64,000 nt of DNA from Bifidobacterium parmae (GCF_002860365.1 NZ_NMWT01000002.1:29495-93494), one strand, 5' to 3'; positions 27,001-35,169 are shown, counted from the stretch's first letter. Numbers and translations: made by a program. Notes: generated from the sequence alone by a model not told the origin.

Positions 27001-30000
27001 TGAAGGCCGATCCCGCCGTCGGCGAACCGGTCGCGACGATCACCAACACGTACGCGAAGCTCTCCCAGAACTGGAGCCCGAAGGTCCTCAAGCGCTACAC
27101 CGACCTGAGCGGCGACGCCAACCCGCTCACCGCCGGCAAGTTCCAGTTCACGCTCACGCCGGTCAAGAACGCGCCGCTCCACGTGATCGACGCCGACGGC
27201 ACGGTGAAGGACGCCACGAGCCTCAAGGCCGAGAACACCGGCAACGGCGAGGCCGCGTTCAAGGACGTGCAGTTCACTGACGCCGACCTCGCGGCCGACG
27301 GCGGCGCGAAGACCTACCGCTACGAGATCGCCGAGGTCAAGGGCTCCGAAGCCGGCATGACCTATGACGACACCGTCTACACGGTCGACGTCACGGTCGC
27401 GGTGGACGGCAACGGCTATCTTACCGTCACCCCCGCGTTCAAGGACAAGAACGGCGACCCGGTCGCGGCCGACAGGATCGACGCCGGACGCCCCGTGTTC
27501 ACGAACACGTACACGCCCACCAAGGTCGACGCGCAGCTCAAGGCCCACAAGACCCTGAACGGCGCGACGCTCAAGGACGGCGAGTTCACGTTCCAGCTGT
27601 ACGACGGCATCCAGTTCCGTGACGGCGACCCGGCGAAGCTCCTCCAGACGAAGACCAACGCCGCGAACGGCGACGTGACCTTCGACACGATCGACTTCGA
27701 CAAGGTCGGCGCCCACGACTACTCCATCCGCGAGGTCGTGCCCGACGACGCCGTGAACGACGTCAGGAACGGCGTGACCTACGATCACACGTGGCAGTAC
27801 GTGCACGTCGACGTGACGCTCGACAAGTCGACCGGCAAGCTCAAGGCCGCCGTCACGGACGCGAACAGCGGCACCGACACCGCCGAGTTCACGAACACCT
27901 ACGACGCGGCCGGCGCAGCCACGCTCGGCGCGAAGAAGGACTTCAGGAACTCGGACGGCTCCGCCCGCCCGATCTTCGAGAACGACTTCACGTTCCAGCT
28001 GCACGAAGGCGCGACCACGACCGGCAAGGTCCTCCAGACCAAGGCCGCGGCCGCGGACGGCTCGATCGCGTTCGACCCGATCGCCTACAAGCTGAGCGAT
28101 TTGGACGGCAAGACGTCGAAGACGTTCACCTACACCGTGAACGAGATCACTCCCGCCGACAACGGCAAGCTGCCCGGCGTCACCTACGACACCGCCGCCT
28201 ACACCTACACGGTGACCGTCACCAACGCCGGCAACGGCAAGCTGACGACCAAGGTCGCCGTCGATGGCAAGACCAACGTCACGCGGCCGACGTTCACCAA
28301 CACGTACGCGGCCTCCGGCTCCACGGCCATCGGCGGCGTCAAGAAGGTGACCGGCGACGACGGCAGCGACCAGACCATGCACTTCGCGAACAAGTTCACG
28401 TTCACGCTCACCGGCAAGGACGGCGCGCCGATCCACGTGGACGGCACCGGCTCCGACACGGGCAAGCTCGTCGACAAGACCAAGCTCACCGCGTCCAACA
28501 CCGCGGCAGGCACCGTCTCCTTCGGCACGCTGCACTACACGCTCGCCGATCTGGCCGACGTCGCTCCCGCGGCCGACGGCACCCGCTCCAAGACCTTCAC
28601 CTATGAGGTCGCGGAGGATGCCACGACCGTCGCAGGCGTCACCAACGACGCGACCGCCGTCAAGAACTTCACCGTCACGGTGAAGGACTCCGGCGACGGC
28701 ACGCTCGCCGTGACCACCGCACCCGCCGACACGGCCGCGCTGTTCGCCTTCACGAACACGTACGCCGCCTCCGCCACACTGACCCTCACCGGCACGAAGA
28801 CCATGACCGGCCGCAAGCTCACCGCCGCCGACCGGTACACGTTCGACGTGTATGAGGGCTCGAAGGCCGAAGGCGCCCCGGTCTCCACCGGCACCAGCGA
28901 CGCCACCGGCACGATCACGTTCGACAACGCGCTGACCTACACGCTCAAGGACCTCGGGGACCACACGTACACGGTCGTCGAATCCGAAACGAACCTGCCC
29001 GGCGGCGTGACCGCCGTGACCCGCATCCACACGTTCACCGTGAACGTGGCGGACACGGACCACAACGGCACGCTGAAGCTCACCACGAGCGGCCTCGACG
29101 CGGACACGGACGGCAACGGCGGACTCGCGTTCGAGAACAACTACACGACCACGGACTCCACCCCCATCGAGCTCAAGGGCGTGAAGCTGCTCGAGGACGG
29201 CGACTACGACACCACCCTCGCCCAGCTCAAGGGCAAGTTCACGTTCACGCTCAAGGGCAAGGACGGCGCACCGCTCCACGTGCTCGGCGCGGACGGCAAG
29301 ACCGCCACCGACGAGACCGAAGTCACCGCGCGGAACGATGACGCCGGCAACGTCGACTTCGGCAAGGTGGTCTACCACTTCGCCGACCTCGCGGGCCGGA
29401 CCGACCGCACGTTCACGTACGTCGTCACCGAATCCGGCGACGTCGCGGGCGTCACCAACGATGCGGACCTCACGCGCGAATTCACCGTCACGCTGCACGA
29501 CAACGGCGACGGCACGATGAGCGCCACCGCAGACCCGTCCACCGGCGCGCTGTTCTCCTTCGAGAACACGTATTCCGGCGGCGCCACGACCGACGCGTTC
29601 GACTTCACGAAGACGCTCGACGGCCGTGCGCTCGACAAGGGCGAGTTCACGTTCACCCTCACCGGCGCGACCGGTGCGGACGGCACCGTCGCCCCGATGC
29701 CGGAAGGCGCGAAGGACGGCGTCAAGACCGTCACGAACGCCGCGGACGGCAAGGTCACGTTCGGTGAGATCACGTACGACAAGCCCGGCACCTACGCGTA
29801 CACCGTGCGCGAAACCGCCGGCGACCTGGGCGGCGTGACCTACGACGACACCGTGTACACCGTCACCGTCACCGTCAAGGACAACCACGACGGCACGATG
29901 ACCGCCACGCACGAGATCGCCCGCACCGCGCAATCCGCCGGTCCGGACGCCGCCGACGGCACCGTCAAGTCCACGCCCGTCAAGGACGAGGACGCCGTGT

Positions 30001-30527
30001 TCGCCAACACGTACGCGCCCGCACCCACCGCATTCACGTTCACGGCCACCAAGACCATCAAGGGACGTGACCTGAAGGACGGCGAATTCACGTTCGAGCT
30101 GCGCGACGCGGACGGCACGACCATCCGGACCGCGAAGAACTCGGCGGACGGCAGGATCGCGTTCACGCCGATCACGTTCGACAAGGCGGGCGAATACACG
30201 TACACGATCCGCGAGTCGAAGGGCGACGCGACCGGCGTCACCTACGACACGACCGTGTACACCGCCAAGGTGACCGTCACCGACAACCTCGACGGCACGA
30301 TGACCGCCACCGCCGCCTACCAGTCCGGCCTGTTCGGCAGCGACCGCAAGGCGCCCGCGTTCGAGAACACGTACACGCCGCCGCTGAGCACCACCGGCGC
30401 CGGCGTGGCCATGCCCGCCCTGATCGCCCTGCTGCTGCTCGGCGGTGGAGCCGCGATCCTCGTGGCCGAACGCCGCAGGCGCGACGAGGCCGGAACCGTC
30501 GCGGCGAACGGACGTCATCGCCGGTAG
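21099..30527 (+). CDS. Giant sortase-anchored adhesin with 14 pilin-type isopeptide domains
   Basis: 3142 residues. A signal peptide (to AVAA, about residue 42) is followed by an N-terminal half of Cna/DUF11-like beta domains (about 45-905) and one SpaA-like domain (SIAITKTDADDLSRKLAGAKFALYE, about 908-1040). Then come 14 tandem domains of the Spy0128/FctA pilin type, starting near residues 1050, 1197, 1346, 1504, 1658, 1826, 1988, 2142, 2271, 2407, 2560, 2686, 2828 and 2976. Each has a K-TLTGR-type start, a YTVKE or equivalent glutamate segment and an F-x-NTY end, the Lys, Glu and Asn expected for self-formed isopeptide bonds. The C-terminus is LSTTG (3096-3100), a helix and RRRR, a sortase signal. 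The role is probably a stiff stalk presenting the N-terminal domains to host or other cells. No sortase gene is in the window. It is preceded by a G tract that may switch expression. Confidence 0.9.
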   Translation: MESLDNKIGKNTSRLGKVLVALIAAVAMLLTGVNLTPSAVAAETVYNPDAPAVEVTSGVTVDIYKDKNHTQKFDPNTDKASVGQTFYGSISFDFTDEQKPTLDSPNRSYTFPKNIRVKDVESSTLYDKDGNAAGTWKIAHGVVTAHWNEDWLNSHPSDISSYVSFDFTLGEDAGGDGDQEHITFPGGGGDITITIDKSKVNGQKTYTINDDGTVTFTVTLKPQFDVKDMVVTDTMGSNFTFVDGSFQLDGKPVNATIDGQKATISLGDLAKADKNGYQLTYKAQLTDAAKKTLAQGGKLDDAKNTAQWNWDGADKPGAADVTPNLSYAMVQKSNGSGTASDIKWTVKLNSGSLKADMGGYVFTDAIRDGQHYTGSYTVKDAKGNTVATGRLDGSAKDFTYTFPADAGAQQYTIEYHTALDDASSTATVDNHAEVTPPDDKHPGGSDDGSYTPKDTNTYVTKKLDTPKTAIAADGKATWTSTVEFSKMAAGTDPSKVTFTDKLSEPDGATFTFDGKPTLTIGGTTLAEGPDYTVAYNKTNDQFTITFKATDALKAAVGKQDVTVRYATTSDKTPGTYKNTASVKVNGRTTSASDSYDIENTNLVSKTGSMKWDKDFDWSKIDPSDATKGAWVATWKVTVNEDDDPYNGVGKTELNGRPIVVNDTIPQGMSYVPGGTYKVQAGWNPGTLDKQNLDNVMANANGKLTFTIPTNGVVQTDGSDKAYAVLTYSTAAKTTGGAVAFTNKATADSGDTHFGEDSSTVTGDSKVIDKSAAQIKDLNRVRYTIKVNPQGADLIKNADTVTLTDMMDAEGTFIPASLKVTNSNTGATLIVPVKVEDVTDANGDPTTKLTLTLPDSTPVTVTYDVKPNGKPGDRVNLTNTATLEGVANGEDINKKDWTVTNPNSGTDGAAGSIAITKTDADDLSRKLAGAKFALYEVDMNRLSGTKVTFDQVKAVATQSGAEVTTDANGVATFGSADKPLKTNTLYYFVETAAPTGTDGTAYELDATPHYFMLPGTDAEQAANALDRAKGFGLAVSDGTSFNVYDKRKPAAVKGSVTLYKQLTGRAWTDADKFTFELAADAANSKGVSEAALKAAMPADTTATVGKTGDGADGSASPFTFGDFTFPEPGTYAYTVKETGKDGDGMTVDTRTASVTFTVTRNASGNLEIKGGQAKVEGIDENHGDWTFDNTYKPTPVTTSGTIKVQKTLTGRAWRDGDSFEFRLQPAAPTEDAPLPAGAKNGYASLTVTDGKTHAFGDITYDRAGEYHYTVFERTPTANNGEHAIPGVDYSNALYDVTVTITDDGNGKLSNDSVVMTKVQNDDGTSAGNTAVDGNVAAVTNVFKAQEANLGLLVTKKYADKTGSKPLTDGMFSFALVAKDGAPLPDGATGDSATANVTSAGVASFGLITLTSARDDGKTYEYTLKENVPDGATPNADGTAATLNGMTYDLAAYTVKVAISTTTDGDRPVLKQSVTILDEDGNAVDPSKLDNGRPVFSNTYDLTPAETSIAGRKTLTGRDMDPNETFTFRLAAASDNTAEARAARAGLKDHSIVLGSDRKATDMTQTVVNAKDGQPAAFTFDGLHFSKPGTFKFAVTETGTVKTGTQKDEHVGYVTVTVKDNGDGTLAIAPTVYDNSAATTDADRNTTDASTFTNVYAPTGYAYFLLHKKITASEGTTAPQLKAGAYTFGLYQGDGTDGKTPIQTATNTAPVDGEASGHVAFDHIDYTPASLAQAVTDGYAAYDAATKTWNLTYTAAELGPDGQPAKAGDVKDGIAYDATTRTIEVTVKDAGSGTLQTSYAISDGNPATSDDPDSEAAAFDNVYTPAPATAELHAKKQLDGRDWKTDGTDRFDFKLEAVSGTLAANKATVAKTDIPMPAGAQDGVLTHTATNGDVFGFGEMTYTKAGTYVYNISEVQPSAADAIPGVSYSTDLYRATVTVTDDGTGQLTATTAMKLVSKVDPNAAKQGKAVKADPAVGEPVATITNTYAKLSQNWSPKVLKRYTDLSGDANPLTAGKFQFTLTPVKNAPLHVIDADGTVKDATSLKAENTGNGEAAFKDVQFTDADLAADGGAKTYRYEIAEVKGSEAGMTYDDTVYTVDVTVAVDGNGYLTVTPAFKDKNGDPVAADRIDAGRPVFTNTYTPTKVDAQLKAHKTLNGATLKDGEFTFQLYDGIQFRDGDPAKLLQTKTNAANGDVTFDTIDFDKVGAHDYSIREVVPDDAVNDVRNGVTYDHTWQYVHVDVTLDKSTGKLKAAVTDANSGTDTAEFTNTYDAAGAATLGAKKDFRNSDGSARPIFENDFTFQLHEGATTTGKVLQTKAAAADGSIAFDPIAYKLSDLDGKTSKTFTYTVNEITPADNGKLPGVTYDTAAYTYTVTVTNAGNGKLTTKVAVDGKTNVTRPTFTNTYAASGSTAIGGVKKVTGDDGSDQTMHFANKFTFTLTGKDGAPIHVDGTGSDTGKLVDKTKLTASNTAAGTVSFGTLHYTLADLADVAPAADGTRSKTFTYEVAEDATTVAGVTNDATAVKNFTVTVKDSGDGTLAVTTAPADTAALFAFTNTYAASATLTLTGTKTMTGRKLTAADRYTFDVYEGSKAEGAPVSTGTSDATGTITFDNALTYTLKDLGDHTYTVVESETNLPGGVTAVTRIHTFTVNVADTDHNGTLKLTTSGLDADTDGNGGLAFENNYTTTDSTPIELKGVKLLEDGDYDTTLAQLKGKFTFTLKGKDGAPLHVLGADGKTATDETEVTARNDDAGNVDFGKVVYHFADLAGRTDRTFTYVVTESGDVAGVTNDADLTREFTVTLHDNGDGTMSATADPSTGALFSFENTYSGGATTDAFDFTKTLDGRALDKGEFTFTLTGATGADGTVAPMPEGAKDGVKTVTNAADGKVTFGEITYDKPGTYAYTVRETAGDLGGVTYDDTVYTVTVTVKDNHDGTMTATHEIARTAQSAGPDAADGTVKSTPVKDEDAVFANTYAPAPTAFTFTATKTIKGRDLKDGEFTFELRDADGTTIRTAKNSADGRIAFTPITFDKAGEYTYTIRESKGDATGVTYDTTVYTAKVTVTDNLDGTMTATAAYQSGLFGSDRKAPAFENTYTPPLSTTGAGVAMPALIALLLLGGGAAILVAERRRRDEAGTVAANGRHRR

Positions 30528-30540
30528 GTGATGTCCGCTC

Positions 30541-30648
30541 CGCCGGAACCGTCCCGACAGGCGGTTCCGGCGGTGTCCGATGACGTTCGTCGGACTTGAT
30601 GACCGTGCCCGTGAAGTCTACGCTGGACTTCACGGGCACGGTCGTTTC
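30541..30648 (+). terminator. Double terminator after the giant adhesin
   Basis: A first hairpin is CGCCGGAACCG/CGGTTCCGGCG (30541-30572). A second has perfect 18-bp arms (30601-30618 and 30626-30643, loop TACGCTG) followed by GTTTCG. Confidence 0.85.
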
Positions 30649-30721
30649 GCATATGTTCGCATACGGCCGGTCACGCGCAACGTGACATCAACGGGAAACC
30701 ACGGAAGGACAAGGACGCATC

Positions 30722-31585
30722 ATGGCGCTGTACCGCAATCTGGGACCATTCTCCACCACCGCGATCGGACACGGCGAAATGCCGCTGACCATCGAGAACA
30801 ACCGCGGGCATGAGATCGGCATCGAGACGCTGCACGCCTCGCTCGACGCCGGCTGCCGCCACATCGACACCGCATGGGCGTACTACACGCCCGGCGAGGA
30901 GGAGCAGACCGGCGAGAAGCTCGTGCGCGAGGCGCTCGACACGTGGAAGGGGCCGAAGAGCGAGGTGACCGTCGCCACGAAGATCGGCCTGCGCCGCGCA
31001 TGGGACGGCGACAAGCCGGTCTGGCCGCGCGACGGCAAGCCGGAGCACCTCATCGCATACGGCAAGCAGTCGGCGATGGCGCTCGGCGTCGACACCATCG
31101 ACCTGCTGTACCTGCACCGCCATGATCCGGAGGTGCCGTACAACGAGTCCATCGAAGCGCTGAAGCAGCTCGTCGACGAGGGCGTGGCCCGCGTGGCCGG
31201 CGTCTCCAACGCGTCGATCGAACAGATCGACATCGCGCGTTCGATCCTCGGCGACAAGCTCGTCGCCGTGCAGAACCAGTATTCGCCGATCCACCTGGAG
31301 ACGCAGGACACGCTCGACTACTGCGCGAAGCTCGGTCTCGCGTTCGTGTGCTGGAGCCCGCTCGGCGGTTACCGCCACCCGTACGACGAATCCACGTTCG
31401 ACCCGTTCCGCGAGGTCGCGGCCGCGCACGGCGTGAGCTACCAGCAGGTCGTGCTCGCCTGGGAACTCGCCAAGGGCGACCACATGTTCGTCATCCCCGG
31501 CGCCCACCGCCCCGAGACGATCCTCGATTCCCTCAAGGCCGACCAGCTCGAACTCACCCCGGACGAGATCGCCAGGCTCGGCTGA
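30722..31585 (+). CDS. Aldo/keto reductase
   Basis: 287 residues, a full-length (beta/alpha)8 NAD(P)H-dependent oxidoreductase. The catalytic tetrad is visible: D49 in HIDTAWAYY, Y54, K87 in ATKIG and H132 in YLHRHDPE. The coenzyme-binding end is present (IPGAHRPETILDS). The substrate is unknown; small aldehydes or sugars are typical. ATG 30722 follows AAGGACAAGGACGCATC. It is a single gene between two strong terminators, convergent with the DUF4143 ATPase. Confidence 0.9.
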   Translation: MALYRNLGPFSTTAIGHGEMPLTIENNRGHEIGIETLHASLDAGCRHIDTAWAYYTPGEEEQTGEKLVREALDTWKGPKSEVTVATKIGLRRAWDGDKPVWPRDGKPEHLIAYGKQSAMALGVDTIDLLYLHRHDPEVPYNESIEALKQLVDEGVARVAGVSNASIEQIDIARSILGDKLVAVQNQYSPIHLETQDTLDYCAKLGLAFVCWSPLGGYRHPYDESTFDPFREVAAAHGVSYQQVVLAWELAKGDHMFVIPGAHRPETILDSLKADQLELTPDEIARLG

Positions 31586-31624
31586 TTCATTGCCTCACGG
31601 CCGTCGCCGTTCGGCCTCGCCTGC

Positions 31625-31655
31625 GGGCGGTCCACCGGACCGTCCGTTTGACGGC
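31625..31655. terminator. Terminator between convergent genes
   Basis: GGGCGGTCC-ACC-GGACCGTCC followed by GTTTGACGGCTC, the same layout as the terminator after pnp. Confidence 0.65.
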
Positions 31656-31684
31656 TCGGCCCGCCGGCCGTGGGGACTCCCGCT

Positions 31685-33061
31685 CTACAGGCAGTGCGCC
31701 ATGTAGAGCGGCAGGTACATGCGATCCCCGTCGATTCTCATCTGCTTGGGGTGCAGCACGATTTGCGATCCCACACGCGCTCCGAACTTGTTCTTGAACT
31801 TCTCCAGCGACTTCGTCCCGTATCGGCCGGTGGATTTCACCTCGATCGGGGCGACGCGCAGCCGCAGGTTCGCATTGGCGTACGGTGCCTGGATCAGAAA
31901 ATCGATCTCCATGGTGTTCGCCGCGTTGGTCTGGTCCCTTCGCGAATAGAAGAACAGGTCGTGGCCGGACGCCTTGAGCTGCTGTGCGACGATGTTCTCG
32001 ACGAGCATGCCCTCGTTCAGTTCCAGTTTGCCGAACAGGATATCCCGGTAGACCGAGTTCACGCCCGTCCGGTTCCTGGCGGCGGGGAAGGCGTGACTGA
32101 CCAATAGGCCGGTATCGGCCATATAGCATTTGAGCGTCGTGTGATCCTCGTCGAGCCGTAGTCCGACATGCGGATCCGTGGAGTTGTAGCAGTTGTTGGT
32201 GATGCGGGCGTCCGACAGCCAGAAGAACGAGTCCTCGTAGTCGCGCATCCGCGCCGTCTTGCCGATCGAGGCGAGAGAGAACCGTTTCTCATGTTTTGAC
32301 AGTTGTCCCGGCAGCCCATCGAAGATGGACAGCACCTTCGTCTCGTACCCTTTGGCGAATCGGGCGACGTCTTTGCGGTACAGGGAGAGGATGCGGCGCT
32401 TCTCCTTGTCCGCCTGGGCGAAATCGTGATCGTCCGCATAGTCGGCGACGGGTTTCGGCATGCCGCCGATGAGCATGTATTCGCGGAACAGATCCATGGC
32501 CTTGCGGTGAATGGCTTCCGGCAGGGGGTGTTTGCTTTCGAACGATTCCCGTATGGCATCCGCCATGGGGCGTTGATCCATGGCCCAGAGGAATTCCTCG
32601 AAATCGAGGGGGTTGAGTTCGAGAGAGTCCTCCTCGGACGGGATGAGGATGTCCTCGACGTTCTGCCGTATCGAGACGAGTGATCCCGTTTCGATGTAGT
32701 CGTAACGGCCGTCCGCGACCAGGTGCTTGATGAACGCGCGCGCCTGGGGGAAGAACTGCACCTCATCGAAGATGATGAGCGATTCCCGTCGGTATAGCGT
32801 GACCCCGAAGTACAGGGACAGGTAGGAGAAGAACCGGTCAAGGTCGGTGCGTTGCGTGCGGAACAGGTCCAGCACCGCCTCATCCACGTTGGAGAAGTCG
32901 ATGAGGATGTACGACCGGTACTCGTTGCCGCCGAATTGTGTGGCGAGCGTGCTTTTCCCGACTCGTCTGGCGCCCTCCAGAAGGATGGCGGAAGCCCCCT
33001 GCTCCTCATGTTTCCAGGTGAGCAGGCGGTCATAGGCGCGGCGGTGGAGCATGGTTGTCAT
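31685..33061 (-). CDS. AAA_14/DUF4143 family ATPase
   Basis: 458 residues. Walker A is GARRVGKS (30-37) and Walker B is SLIIFDEVQ. The AAA_14 domain is followed by the DUF4143 domain (from about 200; its C-terminal part has IDFLIQAP and IEVKSTGRYGTKSLEKF, a nuclease-fold-like E-V-K). The family is abundant in bifidobacteria and other gut bacteria and has no proven function; it is often suggested to be a mobile or stress-related ATPase. The start ATGACAACCATG follows a region with repeated and inverted ATGAAGGT words (33076-33141). It is downstream of and co-directional with the MocR gene, with a 96-base gap. Confidence 0.85.
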   Translation of the reverse strand: MTTMLHRRAYDRLLTWKHEEQGASAILLEGARRVGKSTLATQFGGNEYRSYILIDFSNVDEAVLDLFRTQRTDLDRFFSYLSLYFGVTLYRRESLIIFDEVQFFPQARAFIKHLVADGRYDYIETGSLVSIRQNVEDILIPSEEDSLELNPLDFEEFLWAMDQRPMADAIRESFESKHPLPEAIHRKAMDLFREYMLIGGMPKPVADYADDHDFAQADKEKRRILSLYRKDVARFAKGYETKVLSIFDGLPGQLSKHEKRFSLASIGKTARMRDYEDSFFWLSDARITNNCYNSTDPHVGLRLDEDHTTLKCYMADTGLLVSHAFPAARNRTGVNSVYRDILFGKLELNEGMLVENIVAQQLKASGHDLFFYSRRDQTNAANTMEIDFLIQAPYANANLRLRVAPIEVKSTGRYGTKSLEKFKNKFGARVGSQIVLHPKQMRIDGDRMYLPLYMAHCL

Positions 33062-33075
33062 GCAGCCTACGCTAT

Positions 33076-33141
33076 CACGAAAATGAAGGTGTCAATGTGT
33101 TGTTCTTGCACGAAAATGAAGGTATATGCACCTTCATTTCG
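33076..33141 (-). promoter_or_regulatory. Repeated ATGAAGGT words upstream of the DUF4143 ATPase
   Basis: CACGAAAATGAAGGT occurs twice (33076-33090, 33109-33123), and an inverted ACCTTCATTTCG follows at 33130-33141. The second and third form a hairpin-like palindrome with a 6-bp spacer. It is a candidate operator of the gene ending at 33061. Confidence 0.55.
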
Positions 33142-33157
33142 CACGAAACCACAGGTC

Positions 33158-34720
33158 TCACACCAGTCCCGCCACTATTCGCGCCGCCTCGGCGAACTCC
33201 TCCGGGGTGGTGTAGGCGTAGCTCAGACGCAGGGCGTTGTCGCCCTCGAAATCGTAGATGTCGCCCGGATTGAGCAGCACGCCGCGGTCGGCCGTCTGCT
33301 GGAACAGCCGTCCCATGCGCACCGGCTCGTCGAACGTGAGCCAGATGTAGAACCCGCCGCGCGGCACGTTCCAACGAGCGCGCCCGGCGAACAGCCGTTC
33401 CAGCGTCTCCAGCGCCGCGTCGCGCCGACGGCGCAGTTCGGCGCGCAGACGCCCCAGATACTCCGCGTACAGCCCGCTCGTCAGGAACCGTGCGAATACC
33501 CACTGGCTGAGCGTGCTCGCGCCGTAATCCATCTGCATCTTCACATCCGCCAGACGGTGCACGATCCGCTCGTCGGCCACGATCCAGCCGATGCGCAGTC
33601 CCGGCGCGAGCGCCTTCGACGCGCTGCCCAGCGCGATCACCATGCCCGTCTCGTCATAGGATTTGAGCGCGCGCGGCGTGGGGCCCTCGAAGACGAGATC
33701 CTGATACGCGCAATCCTCGATGATCGGCAGCCGGTGCGCCACGCACGCGTCGATGAGCGCGCGGCGGCGCCGCTCGGGCATCGTGACGCCGGTCGGATTG
33801 TGGTTCGTGGGGATCGTATAGAGGACGGAGCCGTCCTGCCGAATGATGCCGGAACGGTTGCGGGGGAGGGCGGGCGCGTCGGGCGCGGGCCGTCGGGTCC
33901 CTTCGCGTTCCGTCGCGGTCGCGGTGGCGGCCGTGCGGTCCGCCGTGCCGTTCCCGTCGAGCAGCACGCCCAGCTCGTCCGCGTCGAGGCCGTCGCCGTC
34001 CATCGGCACGCCGGCGAGCCGCATGCCCGCCGACTGGAACACCTGCAACGATTTGATGTAGCTCGGCGCCTCCGCGTAGACGGTCGATCCGGCGGACAGC
34101 AGGCTCACCGAGATCATCTGCAATCCCTGCAGCGCGCCCGATGAGACGAGCACCTGTTCCGGGCGGCAGTCGACGCCCCAGTCGCGCATGTGCGCGGCGA
34201 TCGCCTCCCGCAGCGCGTCCGATCCTTCCGGCGGCGGGTAGCCGAGCGCGTCGATCTCGGCGGCCGCCTCGCCTGCCACGCGCCGCCACATGTCGCGCGG
34301 GAAGAGTCGCGGGTCGAGCTCGCCGGTGCCGAGCCGCGTCTTCGTGGGATCGAATTCGAGCCGGTTGATGGCCTGGATGGTCGCGTTGTTCGCCTTGAAG
34401 AACCCGGACGAGACGTAGTCCGCCCAGTCGGGTGCGCCGGGCAGCATCAGCGACCACGTGTTGCTCACGATGCGCGTGCCCGCCCCGTGGCGCCCCTCGA
34501 CGATGCCGTAGTCGGCGAGTTCCTGGACGGCGGCGATGATGGTGGACCGGTTCACGCCGAATGATTCCGCGAGCGCGCGCTGACTGGGCAGGCGCGAGCC
34601 GATCGGCCACGCGCCGGACGCGATGCGCCCGCACATGTAGTCGACGATTTGTTCGGTGACGGGCGCGGCGGACGTGCGGTCCGGCGCCCAGTCGATGTCG
34701 AGCGGCGTGGTGCGCGGCAT
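33158..34720 (-). CDS. MocR-type regulator (GntR winged helix plus aminotransferase-like domain)
   Basis: 520 residues. The N-terminal GntR-type winged helix (about 18-85; LPSQRALAESFGVNRSTIIAAVQEL) is fused to a fold-type I aminotransferase domain with the PLP lysine K369 in GSASKALAPGLRIGW. MocR proteins sense PLP or amino compounds and regulate a neighbouring gene. Here the divergent neighbour encodes a LysE-type amino-acid exporter, the likely target. Residues about 257-292 (rich in Thr, Ala, Arg and Pro) are an insertion not expected in the family. Repeats of TTTTGGTTGGGTG between the two genes are candidate binding sites. Confidence 0.88.
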   Translation of the reverse strand: MPRTTPLDIDWAPDRTSAAPVTEQIVDYMCGRIASGAWPIGSRLPSQRALAESFGVNRSTIIAAVQELADYGIVEGRHGAGTRIVSNTWSLMLPGAPDWADYVSSGFFKANNATIQAINRLEFDPTKTRLGTGELDPRLFPRDMWRRVAGEAAAEIDALGYPPPEGSDALREAIAAHMRDWGVDCRPEQVLVSSGALQGLQMISVSLLSAGSTVYAEAPSYIKSLQVFQSAGMRLAGVPMDGDGLDADELGVLLDGNGTADRTAATATATEREGTRRPAPDAPALPRNRSGIIRQDGSVLYTIPTNHNPTGVTMPERRRRALIDACVAHRLPIIEDCAYQDLVFEGPTPRALKSYDETGMVIALGSASKALAPGLRIGWIVADERIVHRLADVKMQMDYGASTLSQWVFARFLTSGLYAEYLGRLRAELRRRRDAALETLERLFAGRARWNVPRGGFYIWLTFDEPVRMGRLFQQTADRGVLLNPGDIYDFEGDNALRLSYAYTTPEEFAEAARIVAGLV

Positions 34721-34766
34721 GTGCGGCTCCTTGGTCCGTGTCGGTGATCGAGCGTGCTCCCGTGAA

Positions 34767-34952
34767 CCCCCTCAGCCGGCTTCGCCGGCAGCTCCCCCTC
34801 AAGGGGAGCAAAGGAAGGTCTGGACCATGAGGAGGATCCAGACGGAATCCTGCGTCCCCCCTCAGGGGGAGCTGCCGGCAGCGGGCCGGTGGGGAGTCGG
34901 ATTCTGTGCCCCCCCTTGAGGGGGGCTGGCAGCCGGAGGCCGACTGAGGGGG
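34767..34952. repeat. Two-hairpin repeats, TTGA-loop variety
   Basis: A reverse copy at 34767-34809 (stems GCCGGC and CTCCCC-type) and a forward copy at 34909-34952 (CCCCCC-TTGA-GGGGGG, then a second stem and GACTGAGGGGG). A partial copy lies between them near 34855-34880. Confidence 0.7.
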
Positions 34953-34954
34953 CG

Positions 34955-35130
34955 TTTTGGTTGGGTGGTACATGCTCGCCTTGGCTGGTTGCCAAGTGTA
35001 ATCCGCTGCGTAGGATATGGCAACGGCATTGGAATGATGCGGATTGCGTGATATGTGATTCGTATATGGCTGGCTGGTCGAATGGTGTTTGGCTGGTTTT
35101 GGTTGGGTGATTCGCACCCAACCAAAACCA
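34955..35130. promoter_or_regulatory. Three TTTTGGTTGGGTG sites between MocR and LysE genes
   Basis: Direct copies lie at 34955-34967 and 35097-35109, and an inverted copy at 35115-35127. The last two form a 16-bp stem with loop ATTCG (35094-35130). The spacing of about 142 bp between direct copies and the location between divergent genes fit a regulator-binding region. Confidence 0.5.
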
Positions 35131-35169
35131 AGGGCCTGTTGAGGGCTGCTGCGGCTACCCCTCAGTCGG

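Noticed and set aside
21141-30518. Antisense reading frame of 3125 codons opposite the giant adhesin
   Set aside because: It is open because the sense gene uses GC-ending codons, so stops are rare in this antisense frame. It lacks a signal peptide or recognisable domain, and its composition (Val, Arg, Gly, Asp and His) mirrors the sense codons.
21099-30527. Sortase-polymerised pilus operon
   Set aside because: No sortase and no second pilin gene is adjacent; the neighbours are a regulator and an aldo/keto reductase.
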